A stretch of 64,000 nt of DNA from assembly GCA_002205965.3 (NCBI GenBank), contig NADL03000006.1, positions 868,001 to 932,000 of the forward strand, given 5' to 3'. The notes beneath the pieces are model-generated. The model made no database searches. It worked only from the letters and a program-made list of their open reading frames with translations, and had not been told where the DNA came from. The stretch's first letter is position 1. The number at the start of each line of letters is the position of its first letter. The translations under genes and the position numbers were made by a program. Of the stretch, positions 1-10,567 are shown one piece after another. The stretch comes from Kappaphycus alvarezii. Taxonomy: Eukaryota; Rhodophyta; Florideophyceae; Gigartinales; Solieriaceae.

Positions 1-436
1 GGTATAATACCTCCTGATTGGTCCAAATTTTCCATGCACTTCTTTGCATACCCCTCCTACTCCGGCCATCCCATTGGCTTCTTCTCGAGGTTCTCCAACA
101 GAAGGTTGACGATTCGGTAGGTCGACCTCAGCAGCAGTTGTCTCCATTTCATTGGACGTTGCTACGTCACCTTCAGATGCTTCTCATGGCTTGATGTTGA
201 CGAGTTTCAAGCTGACGCGCTTTTTCCAGTTCTGCATGGACCAGTCTGCGGTGACCGAAGTCTGACGTTCTTCCGGTAGATGTGTCAACTTCGATGTTGA
301 CTAAGGTTCCGTTGACGCGCTTACTTCTCCAAAGGGAACCGAATAGTCGCTTACACTCAGCCGCTGACGTGACAAGGGTTGCGCGAGTGTTGACAAGGTT
401 TCCGGGCTGCTGACGGAGGTCATTTGGATTCGTCAT
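1..436 (-). CDS. N-terminal part of an unrecognised protein, cut by the window edge
   Basis: An open frame starts with MTNPNDLRQQPG and contains KRLFGSLWRSKRVNGTLVNI followed by GRTSDFGHRRLV. It stops at 173-175, but the next frame continues without a stop to base 1 (EASEGDVATSNEMETTAAEV and on), so one base has probably been gained or lost near 175-185. The segment with FGSLW, KRVNGTLVNIEV and STGRTS resembles, from memory only, the N-terminal module of transposon-encoded proteins seen in algae and oomycetes. I cannot name the family. The region upstream (437-600) is AT-rich and non-coding. It could be the start of a PiggyBac-like element like those at 17 and 48 kb, but that is a guess. Confidence 0.35.
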
Positions 437-606
437 TTTTGGTTAAATTTTCGATTTGACAAACTTGTTGTGTGTTCGAATGAACTGTTGAGGAGTAAAC
501 TCCGAAGTTTTGCACGGTTGACTGCCTAAGGGTGCTATTAGATATGGTGAAAAGCTAATGGTGTCATTCTGTAAGTTTTTTATATAAAATCTAGCCGTTA
601 GAATAT

Positions 607-643
607 GGACTCATATGAGTACATTTGGACTCATATGAGTACA
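607..643. repeat. Two tandem copies of a 17-bp palindromic motif
   Basis: GGACTCATATGAGTACA occurs at 607-623 and again at 627-643. Its core CTCATATGAG is a perfect palindrome. A short near-palindrome, TGTCCTCTGGACACTAG, follows at 647-663 and its reverse complement lies near 9972-9986. Related palindromes lie near 13,924 and 54,927. Confidence 0.7.
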
Positions 644-724
644 ATTGTCCTCTGGACACTAGATTTGTTAGAAAGTCGAGATGTTGCGTTTTCGATTTCG
701 CGCACTGTAGAAACTATGTGCTGT

Positions 725-775
725 AAATGAATTACTGTACTGTACGGTAAAGTAGAGATGTACTGTACTGTGAAC
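725..775. repeat. GTAC-rich short repeat cluster (TACTGTAC type)
   Basis: The stretch repeats TACTGTACTGTACGG and TGTACTGTACTGTG. The same motif recurs at 2150-2220, 26085-26290 and 26815-26852, always beside the host-gene islands. The rest of 437-815 shows nothing else recognisable. Confidence 0.6.
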
Positions 776-815
776 ATCTCGCAATGAGAGCAAACACTGT
801 AAGATTTACACGTTG

Positions 816-1980
816 CTATTCACCCTCTCGCCTTTTTCGTATACTGAAAGCATACCACCGGACATCCACAGGTCTGCGTGTTGCATCAGCCGATCTCAAA
901 TTCGCTCTCACCTGGTACTGACATGTCCTCTGCCACCCCAGCATTGTCCCATCGTTCCCCTCCGTCCCAAACACTGTCTCCGTCTCCACGTCCCTCACCC
1001 TTGCACCTCCTCCCCCTCCCCCAACCCTCACAGTCTGTCTCACCATTTCACTGGTGTAGAACGCCTCACCCTCGTTCCCCATCTCCGGGGCTGGCCCTCG
1101 TTGCGACTGTCGAAACAGCGTCTTGAGACTCACAACAAACACGCCTCCCCCGACTCCCCTTTGTTCGTATCGTCGCCGTCATCTCATTCACATCTGTCCC
1201 ATCGCTTCCCCCTAACCTGCAATCAAGCACCGCCCCACGCCCCATTGTCGCCTCTACAAGCTCCCTCACGTTGTAAACTCGATCCGATATTACCCGTCCC
1301 TTTTCTCTTATAAACCGACTCAGGTATTCAATCTCCTCACCCACACCCTACGAGAAAACCAGCTCAATAAGCGAGACCAAACAGCACGTCGCGTACCAAA
1401 CAAAAACGTCAGTATCCATGACGTCGACGCTCCTTGCCTCCTTGCAAAAAAAAGGACCCTCCACAAATACCTACTCGCCTTGCTCTCTCCAACACCTCCT
1501 CTCCCCCAAACAAACCCACTCCAGCCGGACACTCCACCCTCACCAACCTGGACTGTGTTTTCCAAAGCCCCAAGAATTCCTCCCCGTAATATAAATCTCG
1601 CTCAAGGATCATTTCCCCCGGTCTTTCTGCCACTTCATCCTTGAATCTGGTCACCAAATCGGCCCTACCCATGCCCCAAACCCGCCTAACAACCCCCCAA
1701 CCACACCCCGACAAATTCCCGCCGGCCCAGTAAACTGTCACTCATGCACACGCTAATTCCCCACCCATGTGTTGCGCATTTCGAACTTTCCAGTCGCTGC
1801 ACCTCACACCCCCATCTGCTAAATTCACAAATGCTTGTATGTCCCACAAACGCTGCGACACCGTCCGCGGCCATTCCTTCCAAACTCCCCTAACGAGCAG
1901 GGAATCGTGCAGTTTCGCAATCGCTAAGTGCGAAAAGTTGACTTCCTGGACTGAAGCAAGTAGAAGTGCGGCTCAAACTG
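816..1980 (-). CDS. Unrecognised host gene, frame broken
   Basis: Several long minus-strand frames follow one another and read like one protein. From the high-coordinate end: HLAIAKLHDSLLVRGVWKEW, then WGMGRADLVTRFKDEVAERP and PGEMILERDLYYGEEFLGLW (about 1550-1700), GVGLFGGEEVLERARRVGIC (about 1470-1530), EIEYLSRFIREKGRVISDRV (about 1270-1340) and ETETVFGTEGNDGTMLGWQR (about 910-980). Composition is GC-rich, with charged and aromatic residues as in real protein; the opposite strand gives Pro/Ser/His-rich shadow frames. I do not recognise the family. Frame changes near 1740, 1420 and 1130 match the single-base indels seen in the neighbouring RPS16 gene, so the gene may be intact in the organism. 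Boundaries are approximate. Confidence 0.35.
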
Positions 1981-1989
1981 CTCTATCGT

Positions 1990-2800
1990 GAGTCATCTTA
2001 TAAACTGGATTTTCAATCTCGCATTCTGTCCCACCAAACTTCAGTCCCTCTGTTCGTTCTGCACACTGTACCTCACGTACCGTACGCAGCAGGCACATTT
2101 GTACTGTTGGGCGTATTATGCGCTGACTGTGCCGCCTGCACACTGCACAGAACAACATTCTACTGTACTGTGCTGTACGAACCGTACAGTGGTCGATGTC
2201 ATTACAGTATACTGTACCGTCACTATCCCCATGATCATCCTCTTCAGCATCGCTACGACCCTTTTCCGAACAACATCCCCATCACAGACACTCGTGGAGC
2301 CCGGCCACAAGTTCGAGTCATCTTCCTTACCCTCGTGTCTCATCCAACAAAAGTACAAGGTCAGGCTCTCATCCTCCGCCTGTCGTCTTCCCAACAGGTA
2401 AGGCCACGCCATGACGTGTCCTACTACATTGAATTTCCACAGAGCCCTTCTCCCACCCTGCCTCTTATCTTTTTAAAGTCCTCCATCACAGCCGCTTCAA
2501 CTTTTTCCCTCTGCAAATTCTCACAACCAGTGACCATACCTGTACAGTGATTAGCACTGAAACACAGTGTGAGTATTGCAGATGATGATCCCCACGCACG
2601 CGTGACTGACTCCATTTCTACAATCTCGCGTCTTGGCGCCGCACTAGAAAAGATTAGCATGTGCTTGCGCAGACGTGGGCGATTGCTGTCCCCTCTCGCG
2701 TGTTTCTGTTCCCACTGCAACCCGTCATATCGCCCCCGCCATCGCTAGTACCCCCCTTCTACTATCATAGTCGTCAAATTTCTGCTTTACCTGTGCGCTC
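1990..2800. other. Intergenic or unrecognised stretch downstream of RPS16
   Basis: Short minus-strand frames at 2116-2412 and 2424-2720 (for example EKVEAAVMEDFKKIRGRVGE) could be exons of an unknown gene, but no family is recognisable. A second GTAC-rich repeat cluster (TACTGTACTGTGCTGTACG and ACAGTATACTGTACCGTC) lies at about 2150-2220. The long plus-strand frame here has the composition of an antisense shadow. Confidence 0.35.
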
Positions 2801-2897
2801 ATGTACACACAAACAACAACCAACTTTACGCAAACACCACCGCAATTGAATCGTCCCAGTGCCCACACCCAACAACCCCGCCAACAGAGAAAATGCA

Positions 2898-3471
2898 CTA
2901 ACGATACGATTTCTGGAACCTGGCCCTGGCCCCCTTCCGCCAAATTTCTTCGGCTCGCACCGACGTGGGTCTGCTACCAACAACGTGCGATCGTAAGCCA
3001 GGAGCATGTCCTTCAATTCCTTCTTTGTTGCCTCGTCGATATACTTTGATAGTATGCCACGATACCCTTCGCAATGGCCTGACGAATCGCATAAATCTGT
3101 GCCGTGTACCCACCACCCTTGACACGAAGACGGATGTCAATGTCTGCAAAACGGTCTTGTCCGAGGATAGCATCGGTTCCATCACTTTGACGCGCAGACC
3201 CTCAGGTTCAAGAAGATCTAGCGGGGTACCGTTAATTTTCATGAGGCCTTTCCCATTGGACGTGATGTGTGCGACGGCAACCGCGGTTTTCTGGAGGATG
3301 TGTACCAACGAGAATTACCGGAAAGTGGAGAGTTAGGGGATTCGTGGGAAATGGCGCGCTGGTAAGAGAGTTTGCGGTGTGCGGGTGCTTTGGGGACACA
3401 CTGCGAAAAACTTGACTTACCTTTCGCCCGAAAACCTGGACTGATTGCTTGCCAGCGGTATTTTTGGCCAT
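2898..3471 (-). CDS. RPS16: 40S ribosomal protein S16 (universal uS9)
   Basis: A structural protein of the cytosolic small ribosomal subunit; its C-terminal tail reaches the decoding site. Exon 1 (3421-3471) starts at ATG and encodes [18 protein letters not shown] 130-bp intron follows, and exon 2 (2898-3290) starts with KTAVAVAH. Further family signatures are [70 protein letters not shown] and a terminus ending ARFQKSYR before TAG. The frame breaks three times, each time by one base missing from a short homopolymer (about 3168, 3045 and 2932). Restoring one base at each site gives a full-length protein of about 146 codons, normal for the family. RPS16 is essential and usually single-copy, so sequencing or assembly error is more likely than gene death. 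Confidence 0.93.
3291..3420 (-). other. RPS16 intron 1 (130 bp, GTAAGT...CAG)
   Basis: On the minus strand the intron opens with GTAAGTCAAG directly after the FGRK codons and closes with CATCCTCCAG directly before the codons for KTAVAVAH. Splicing joins FGRK to KTAVAVAH exactly as the protein family requires. A single 5'-proximal intron in a ribosomal protein gene is typical of intron-poor algal genomes. Confidence 0.88.
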
Positions 3472-4034
3472 GATGGAGAGCCGTGCTTTTCAAGTGCAAA
3501 GTCAAGAGCAGTTGTGGCTTGAGCCGAGAGGGCGGCAGAGGTGTTGGGTTAGACGGTAGCAATGGGACGGGAAACGGTTGATGACAGGAGTCGTATGAGG
3601 CGGTGGACAGCGAGTGTCTCTATTGTGGATAGGGTCTCAACTGGCGGCATTGTCGTACCGACGGCGCCGAAGATCCAAACCTCTGGAAATTATCAAAAAA
3701 AGGATCCCATGAACAGTATGCTGAAAAAAGCCCTAGGTGCACATTAAATTTTACTCTGCACACAAAAAAGAAAACTCTCAAAAATACTTACACCCAAAAC
3801 CTTGCTTACATTACATCTCTTATGCTCGTAGAGCCCGATAGAGCACAGCAAACCGCTCTTTTCCCACCACCAGCTCCCCTCCCACTGCGCATTTCTCCCC
3901 TGCCATCAACGAAGCTCTCGGATGAGCCTTCGACTCTCCCATGTCCCCGCTGTTACCCTCCTAACCCCCCGATTTCCGCAAAAACACGTGAGTTTGCTTC
4001 CACAACCAGAACTGCTAGCATGAAAACTCCCTTA

Positions 4035-4790
4035 CTACAGTACCTTTTTCATCAAGGTATGTTCTCTCTTCGCCAAGCGTGCCAACCAATTCTCCGCCGC
4101 AGCCACCACCTCAAACCCGCACTTCCTGTACACATGAACCGCGACTCCATTCTCCCATTCCACATGCAAAAACACCGCGCCGCCATCCACGTCCTGACCC
4201 ATGTCCAAAACCATACGTAACAAGCTCTGCGCCAGGCCCCTCCCCCGCCAGGCCTCTCTCACCGCCATGGAACTCACATACAAACTCTTTGCTCCGCCCC
4301 CGCCGCTCCCAAACGGCACCCGCACCCCTCGTTCCCTACGTACATCGCCACGTCGCAGCTTGCCACCACTATACCATCGCCACCCCCTGCCGTGTCTATC
4401 ACTACTAAACAGCGGTTGCCCTGCATTACCCTATCTCTTACGGTCACATAGATCTCCCTGCGTCTCACGGGATAATACTTGACGTCCTTGGCCCCGTAAA
4501 AGGCCTCACACCTAATGTCCGCCACGGCATACAACTCTCCTACCCTTGCCTCTCACCAGAAACCTGCCCTCCCCTTCTGCTCCAGCCCCTACTTCTTCAT
4601 GCTCTTTCTCTCTCACCCCGACTCCCCCGTCGCTTCCAACCTTACTTTCCCTTCCGGCGCTGACTCCTTTTGTCCTAGTCACCGCTCCCATTCGAACCAT
4701 ATCTCTTCTTCTTCTTGCTCCTACTTCCCACGCTCGCCCCCTCCGTCCCAACCTGCACACCCCGCCTCTATCACTCAGGGGCCCCGCCAT
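4035..4790 (-). CDS. GNAT-family N-acetyltransferase, probably plastid-targeted
   Basis: Transfers an acetyl group from acetyl-CoA to a protein or small-molecule amine. Translation probably starts at ATG 4790 (MAGPLSDRGG); the first 75 or so residues are Arg/Gly-rich and could be a transit peptide. The fold then follows: RVGELYAVADIRCEAFYG (about 4500-4555, the first helix of plant and cyanobacterial plastid GNATs), SLYVSSMAVREAWRGRGLAQ (strand 4 and the acetyl-CoA loop with its R-G-x-G-L/A signature), FLHVEWENGVAVHVYRKCGF (strand 5 and the Y-x-x-x-G-F motif) and the C-terminal LMKKVL. Two frame changes occur: near 4340, where one extra G in GTGGCG would restore frame, and near 4550. Both are single-base events like those in RPS16. 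The substrate cannot be told from sequence. Confidence 0.72.
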
Positions 4791-4799
4791 GGTCCGCAC

Positions 4800-5505
4800 C
4801 CAACGCCCATTCCAAAACAAATTCTGTCCCCTTGTGTCTGCATTTTGCTAGAGTCCTCTCTGAGAAAACGCAACCAAACTTAATCGTACGGACCGAAAAC
4901 GTCGGTCTGTCAAACCCTCACGCTTGTTCTCTGATGCAATTTCAGCCCTACTAATAACCGCTTCGTTACAATTGACGAGATGAAGACACCACTCGCTCCC
5001 CCTCTCCAAGTCCCTTGCCCTCGAACGTCACTCTCTTTCGCTCTTAATCGCAACAGAGTAAAGGACCACAGGAAAAAAATTTTACCTTGCAAGCAAAAGT
5101 CAACCTCCTCTTTATTCTTGCAATTGAAGTAGGAAGAAAGTCTAAGTTTACCTAAACTCCACCGCATTTATCCAAACTACACTAGCACCTTTATCCCCTG
5201 CCGCTACAGTCATACACGCTGTACACAATCCAGTGCCGCGAGATAGACGACCGACTTGCAGTTGTCATACAAGTTACACATTTATCACCCGTGTGTGGCC
5301 ACCAAAGTCCCTACTTTGTTGAACTTTTGATTCCCCTGCAAGCACTGTGCTCCCCCTTTATGTGACATCCAAAAGCTTTTGCATTCCTCCAATCACAGCC
5401 ACCCAAGCAAATAGCCAACTTTACTCTATCACAAGATAATACTTTATATCTCCACGCAACCTCCTCTAATCAATCAACTGTAAGCAATGAAGAGCTTACA
5501 TACAC
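4800..5505. other. Non-coding flank between GNAT and a LINE fragment
   Basis: Probably holds the GNAT promoter region. No recognisable protein, RNA or repeat is seen. The minus-strand frame at 4910-5167 resembles no family. Confidence 0.4.
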
Positions 5506-5509
5506 ACTT

Positions 5510-7800
5510 CGTAAAGGTAACCAGAAGAGCAACAAAACTGGTGCTCCCCCTCTCTGGCGACGATGAAGACGCGATTTACTCATCAACTTACACCGAGGTG
5601 ATTTGCGCCACCTCACCGACCAACGAGGAATCCTGACCTCAAAGGGGAAGGGGGAGACGCACTTGGTCCCGTACGTAGTCCGAGAGGGCATTGTGGAGGG
5701 ACGCATACGCCGAGCACTGTAGAGAGCTGAATTCGTCCGCATGGTCGGTGGAGTGTGCGGGATCCGCCAGCTTGAACGCATGATTGACCCGGCACGCCGA
5801 AGCGCCTAGGCGGTGCATGTGAAAACAGGCCTGCAGATCCCGGATTCCCCGAGAAGATGCAGGACGCGGCGACATACGGAAGTTTTGCTCCGTAGAAAAG
5901 CTTCAGTTAACGTGGAAGTACCTACCGGGGCGCCTGGCAGATCAACGCCATGTCGGGAGCACTCCAAGAGCGGGCATTCCGCCAGGAAGGCTGCTCGGTC
6001 CGTGACCACCCTGTGTGGCCAGTAGATGCGTGTCATCGTCGTGTTCTGAACAAGTCCAAACGACGGACCGCCGAGATTGAGCATACGCAGGACCCGCCAA
6101 AGACCATCAGGCGTCCTCATGATGGTGCCATCGTCCGCATACTACTCATTGAAAATTATGCCCTCCTCGGCTGCAATCCGCCGTAGAACCGGCAGCATGC
6201 TCGGTGGGTTACCCTGTTGCGTGCCTGAGCACTAACAAGTGTAGTACGGTCGCGGTTCGGGATGAGCAAGGGCCGCTGCGTGCAAACCGTAAAACATGTT
6301 CACGAAACGGGCAAGTGTAGGGGCCCGTGTCGGTAGTAGGTCCAGCATCGACTGCCGATCAACACAGTTGAAGGCATTATGGTCATCGATGAGGACTGCG
6401 GCGACCTGCGGATTGGAGGAGACCTGTTTGAGCATGACTCGGGTATCGTGAGCAATGGAGTCGATGCCTGCCTTGATCCCATTTTGCCGCCTGGAAGGGG
6501 GCAAAGAAATCACGGGAGGCGTCAGTAGCGGAGGGGGGCCGGGTCTTGGTGACCAGGCGTTGGAGGTCGGAGCCCACAAACTGCCCGTATCTTGTCTGGC
6601 TTCGGCTGGATGGGTAGCACAGAGCAGGGGGAGGATGTCATCCGAAAGCTCCCATTGGCTATGCGCGTCACGAGTTTCGTCGGGACGCTGATGCCAGTGA
6701 CACTTCTCTCGGGGCCGTTAGGGGTCGTGGCCAGCAGATGGAACCAACGGGAGGGCGTCCGGTCCGGGCCTGCGGCAGTATCACGTGGGATGTTGCGTGC
6801 GGCCCCTGCTGCGTGGCGGGCTCCATGATGCACGTGAGGGGGGTTCTTTTGAAGTGGAGCAATAGGCCGACCTGGACCAGGGTGGAGGGCTCGAAGCTGT
6901 GTGATTGTCCAGGGTCATTTACATCAGCCAGCACGGCATCATGGAAGAGCGCATAGCCTTGCCATAGCGGGCATCAGCACAAAATGCTTCTGCGTGGTGA
7001 GACAGCTTGGCAGGGCTGGAGGGAGGGAGAGACCAGTGTTAGGGCCCTTGGTGGGCAGCCACTCAGCTCGGGCTCGGTGTGCGGAGGGGGCATCAGTCCA
7101 GAGGGCGCCCCATTGCGAGCCAGTATAGGCGCGCCGAAGCCGTTCGCAAAGGGCGGCCCGCTGACCTTTCTCATGATACCAGGCTTCCTTCCCATGCAGG
7201 TTTGCGACGCATGACTGCGGTAGGGAGCATATGGAAGGGGAAATGTTTGGGTGTTTTTTCCTGTTGGAAGATATATTCGATCTATCCTAAAGTTTTCCAG
7301 ACACCACAATCGACTCATTGCAAGTGCAAGAAGGCGCGACAGATGGCTTCGTCTCCGCGTGCATTCGCTGCGGCTTTGGCCGACTTGATGAAGAGTAGAA
7401 CGAACTGACTGAGGCAGGTGGAAGGGCTGTCTCGAACACTAGGTAGAGGATAGGATGACGGGGAGGAAGGCTGATGGGGGGTACGATCTTCGGCACGTTC
7501 GCCAGACGGAGGATGTGCCAAAGATGTAGGATGGTTACCGAGAGAATTGCGGAGCTCATGTTGACATATGAGGCGGCGCTGTCTCCGGCCTGCGTCGGTG
7601 TACGCGGAGTGGCAGGCGGAACCGGAGGCACCATGATAGCGTCGGGAAGCGGTCTGAGACCGCCGTGGACGGGGGCCGTCGACGGAGAGCGTCACTAGGG
7701 TGTCCAGGCGGTCATCCTCTACTCCGGGTGCGCGACGCGCGGGCATCGGCGCCCGGTCACCGTCGATGGAAGTACATGAAGGCCCATTTGTCAACGTGTC
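5510..7800 (-). mobile_element. Non-LTR retrotransposon (LINE) fragment with reverse transcriptase
   Basis: A minus-strand reverse transcriptase is readable across several frames. In order: an Arg/Pro-rich N-terminal region (about 7000-7800); IRAVCGLRPPTPGHQDP and DLQRLVTKT (fingers; about 6520-6590); GIKAGIDSIAHDTRVMLKQV then AAVLIDDHNAFNCVDRQSML (motif A; about 6340-6480); SGTQQGNPPSM (motif B; about 6205-6240); YADDGTI (motif C, the catalytic pair; about 6121-6141); LPGAPVGTSTLTEAFL (thumb); and a C-terminal stretch to about 5510. A stop codon lies just before YADD and the reading frame shifts repeatedly. The same order of motifs recurs at 27.5 and 51.9 kb. The zinc-finger and endonuclease-like end seen in the 27.5-kb copy is absent, so this copy is truncated at its 3' end. 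Confidence 0.75.
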
Positions 7801-8049
7801 GGATCAAGAAGTGCGGAGGCAGGGAGGTGCGGGGGAGATTGGCGGCGCTTCGGAGCATCTGGTTGGCGTCTCGAAGGATGGGAAGGCATCGGTTGGGGTC
7901 GGGGCGAAGCCCAGGTGTATCAGTACGGGCGCGGGAGCGGGTGGTAGCACGGGTTGCCGGTTCTCGGTCGAAATTAGGAGGGCGGGAGTGATCCAGGAGG
8001 CGACCTCTCGGGCGCGAGCGAGTTCGGCAACGGTGGCCTTACGCACTTG

Positions 8050-9150
8050 GGCTTCGCCCGACCCCCACCCATGCCTTCTCGTCCTTCAATACGGCCCAAC
8101 GATGCTCCGAAGCGCCGCCAAGGCCACCGCAGTAAGAGGCCAGGCAAAGGTGTTCTGGGAAGGTGCTCTGGGGGAAGGATTTACCCACCCCCTCTGCTCA
8201 GTCCTCAGTGTACTCGTTGCCAGATCCGCGGGCTGCTTTTCGAGAAACCGCTGCTGTCGCTTTCCTCCAAGCGCTCCGACTACGGCAACGAATGTTTCTA
8301 GAGCACACTGCAACATACTATGCTGCGTCGACATCTCGGGCTTCCAGTTTGCACAGACTACATGACGCTGCAATGACAACACTGTGAGCAACCACGTGAT
8401 ACCTATGGCGACCACGCTGCTCACATCTGCACCTCGGGTTTTGGCCGCATCCACCGCCACAACTCCATCGACAACGCCCTCGCAATTCATGTGATTCGAA
8501 TTGCAGGTTTTAACTATCAAGTCGAGACCTCGCTCCTGATACCGGCACCGATCTGCGACCAGCAGATCTGGTTGTCCATCCCCCTCTTCCTCCATTAGAC
8601 CCCGGGAGCGCCGCATAGCCTGTGACGTCACCATCGTTTCCCAATATACCCCTGCCTCCGTCACAGCAGCGACAAAAGCCGCTGCAGGCGCCGTTGCCCA
8701 GGCCTACCGACGCAAGATCCAGGACCTCGAGCTCTGCTGACGCCTGGCGCTGCCCCTTTGTAACCACTCTTGCGACCTGGGCTTCCGTTTCCAACACATC
8801 GCCTTTGGGTCTCTTGGTGCGCCATCCCCGGTCATTGTCTAGTTTCTAGAAGAGTACATAACGCGCATTGCCGCCAGCTACCGCACCACCGCTGCTACGA
8901 TTCCAAACGCATTTACTAGCACCTCAGTTGTGCGCTGTGGTCACCGGTGGCTATGGTCCTCATATCTCGGGCTCCACTGTACATGGTCGATGTGAACCAT
9001 CCAGCCCCGCGGATAACTTTGTTCAATCTCGCCCGCCAGTCCATGGTGTGCTCCTCCCGACAAACCGACAGCGTATGACATTATGGTCCGCTGGCTGTTT
9101 GTCCCTGGCTCGATACGCTACGCAGCGGAAAAGCGCACTGAGTGCGCTTT
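8050..9150. other. Unresolved GC-rich stretch upstream of the LINE
   Basis: A minus-strand frame of 192 codons (8086-8664) contains GDGQPDLLVADRCRYQERGL followed by DLIVKTCNS. It faintly recalls the PD...D endonuclease-like end of the LINE family here, which would make it the tail of a second, upstream copy. The similarity is too weak to assert. Plus-strand frames here are probably shadows. From about 8800 to 9150 nothing is recognisable. Confidence 0.25.
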
Positions 9151-9199
9151 GCTGGCTCAAACCTAGTTGTTCTAGGTATGTTAAAGTTGTTCTAGGTTT

Positions 9200-9640
9200 T
9201 ACAGTGAATACCCACGGCAACAAACCTACAACAATAAGGTTTGAATAAGTTGCCTAAACTCTGCATGTTGTGGGGCGCGACACATCACAGACGCGGCACA
9301 CGTGCACCAAATCGCATAACTAAGCTGCTGACAAAGCCGAGTCTTCACTCCTCCCATCGGGTATCCGCTGCGGGTTGCGACAGCGGCCGCGTATTCGTCG
9401 ATTACCAACCGACCTTATTTTCAAATATTAAATCACCCCACATTTCCCCCTTCGACGTCGTCGCAGAACGTGATCCAAGTGAGTCGAAGGCTAGCGGCAC
9501 AAACTTCCATCCCAGTTTTGATCGTCCTGGGAGGGCTTCAACGGGATGGTAGCTACTTGGCTGGCAAGCTCCCTATTTTTTGGTCTTTCCGCTGCATTGG
9601 CAACGCCGCGCGCCTCACGCGCTCCAATGGATATGAACCC
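9200..9640 (-). repeat. Dispersed repeat family, copy A
   Basis: Aligns in reverse orientation with 21705-22095 and more distantly with 39905-40110. Shared blocks include AACTCTGCATGTTGTGGGGC, GCTGCTGACAAAGCCGAGTC and CCCAGTTTTGATCGTCCTGG. The minus strand keeps the readable peptide KTRLCQQLSYAIW...RAPQHAEF, shared with copy B. No known family is recognised. Confidence 0.7.
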
Positions 9641-10017
9641 CTCCTGGAATTGTAGATAAGTTAGTGCAAAAAAGGAGGGCTAATTGGGAGACGAAATTTT
9701 AATTTTAGTGAAAGGCTGGGAAGCCCGGAAGATGCCAGCGGCACATTAAAGTCCCCAGCTCTCGGACGCATCTCCCGTCCGAGGACAAGTACTTCGGCTG
9801 CCTGACCTATTCGCCCCCCCACCGCTCTAACCTCGAGACCGCGTCTCGTACCCTTTCAACCTTTTATCCCTATTGTTCCCCTACTGCGCACGGCTTCTGC
9901 GCGGACAATATCCATCTACTTACCCCGCCCGCTGTCTGTGCTATGAAAATTTTAATTAATGAAAATTATGCTAGTGTCCAGAGGACCATCGTCAAAGTTT
10001 AAGGCTAATTTTTTTTG

Positions 10018-10157
10018 AAGTAAAAAGTATTCTTTTCTGTAGTTTTACAAATAGATAAAAGATCCAATATGTGAAACTATAAAAATACAGAAAAGAATAC
10101 TTTTTTAAGTAAAAAGTATTCGTTTCTGTAGTTTTACAAATAGATAAAAAAATCCAA
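10018..10157. repeat. Direct repeat with an inverted copy between (about 50 bp units)
   Basis: AAGTAAAAAGTATTCTTTTC begins a unit of about 50 bp at 10018-10067, and a near-identical unit lies at 10107-10157. Between them, 10074-10106 carries the reverse complement of the same core (TACAGAAAAGAATACTTTTT). The array could fold into alternative hairpins. It lies just outside the left terminal repeat of the DIRS-like element. The rest of 9650-10170 holds nothing recognisable. Confidence 0.8.
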
Positions 10158-10176
10158 TGTCAAGCGATGACATGAT

Positions 10177-10251
10177 ATGCAAATGGGTGGAGCCTACATA
10201 ATTCGAACGTCCATCCAGCCGCGTGCCTTTTTTCTACCCCCTTGGGCTCTG
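10177..10251 (+). repeat. Left terminal direct repeat of the DIRS-like element
   Basis: Runs from ATGCAAATGGGTGGAGCC to GGGCTCTG. The partner at 13124-13199 has the same first 18 bases, the same spacing and the same last 8 bases, with substitutions between. Confidence 0.8.
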
Positions 10252-10336
10252 TCTATCAGTCATCGTGACTTTTCGCGGAGAGCTATTCGACGAACTTCTC
10301 AAGCAGGCACATCGCATTTTCCTCACAGAAGTGAAG

Positions 10337-10567
10337 ATGCCGCGTAGGAGCGCTACTACAAAGACAATGGACGAAAAGGTCGTGACAAAAGCCCTGAAAA
10401 ACCTTCTTGAGGCTTTAAAGAGGCGAAGCGGACCCGGAACTAGTCTAGATCGGAATATTTATTTGGAAAGCTTGACTGAACGAGTAATAGGATCAAAGAA
10501 TCCACCACAAGCTGCTTTCACGGTGGATGAGGCGCTAAGGGCCGCGGAAAGCCGTGTTGCAAAATAA
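10337..10567 (+). CDS. Small basic protein of the DIRS-like element (ORF1/Gag-like)
   Basis: Starts at ATG 10337 (MPRRSATTKTMDEKVV) and runs 76 codons to TAA. It is Lys/Arg/Ala-rich and predicted mostly helical: KALKNLLEALKRRS, then TSLDRNIYLESLTERVIG and AFTVDEALRAAESRVAK. It lies just inside the left terminal repeat and ahead of the reverse transcriptase, the usual place for a nucleic-acid-binding ORF1. No domain is recognised; the role is inferred from position and charge. Confidence 0.35.
   Translation: MPRRSATTKTMDEKVVTKALKNLLEALKRRSGPGTSLDRNIYLESLTERVIGSKNPPQAAFTVDEALRAAESRVAK

Noticed and set aside
813..1313. Long plus-strand frame rich in Pro, Ser, His and Leu
   Set aside because: Composition is that of an antisense shadow of the GC-rich minus-strand gene; no motif.
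1966..2550. 194-codon plus-strand frame
   Set aside because: Reads through the GTAC repeat cluster, has no domain, and begins at no convincing start.
4035..4790. GNAT gene as a pseudogene
   Set aside because: Both frame changes are single-base events and the catalytic region is conserved, the same pattern as in RPS16, so error is the better explanation.
7700..8365. 221-codon plus-strand frame
   Set aside because: Overlaps the N-terminal side of the minus-strand LINE; GC-rich shadow with no recognisable motif.
646..9990. Inverted TGTCCTCTGGACACTAG pair as termini of one 9.3-kb element
   Set aside because: The shared sequence is only about 15 bp and itself nearly palindromic; host genes including RPS16 lie between, so a single mobile element is unlikely.
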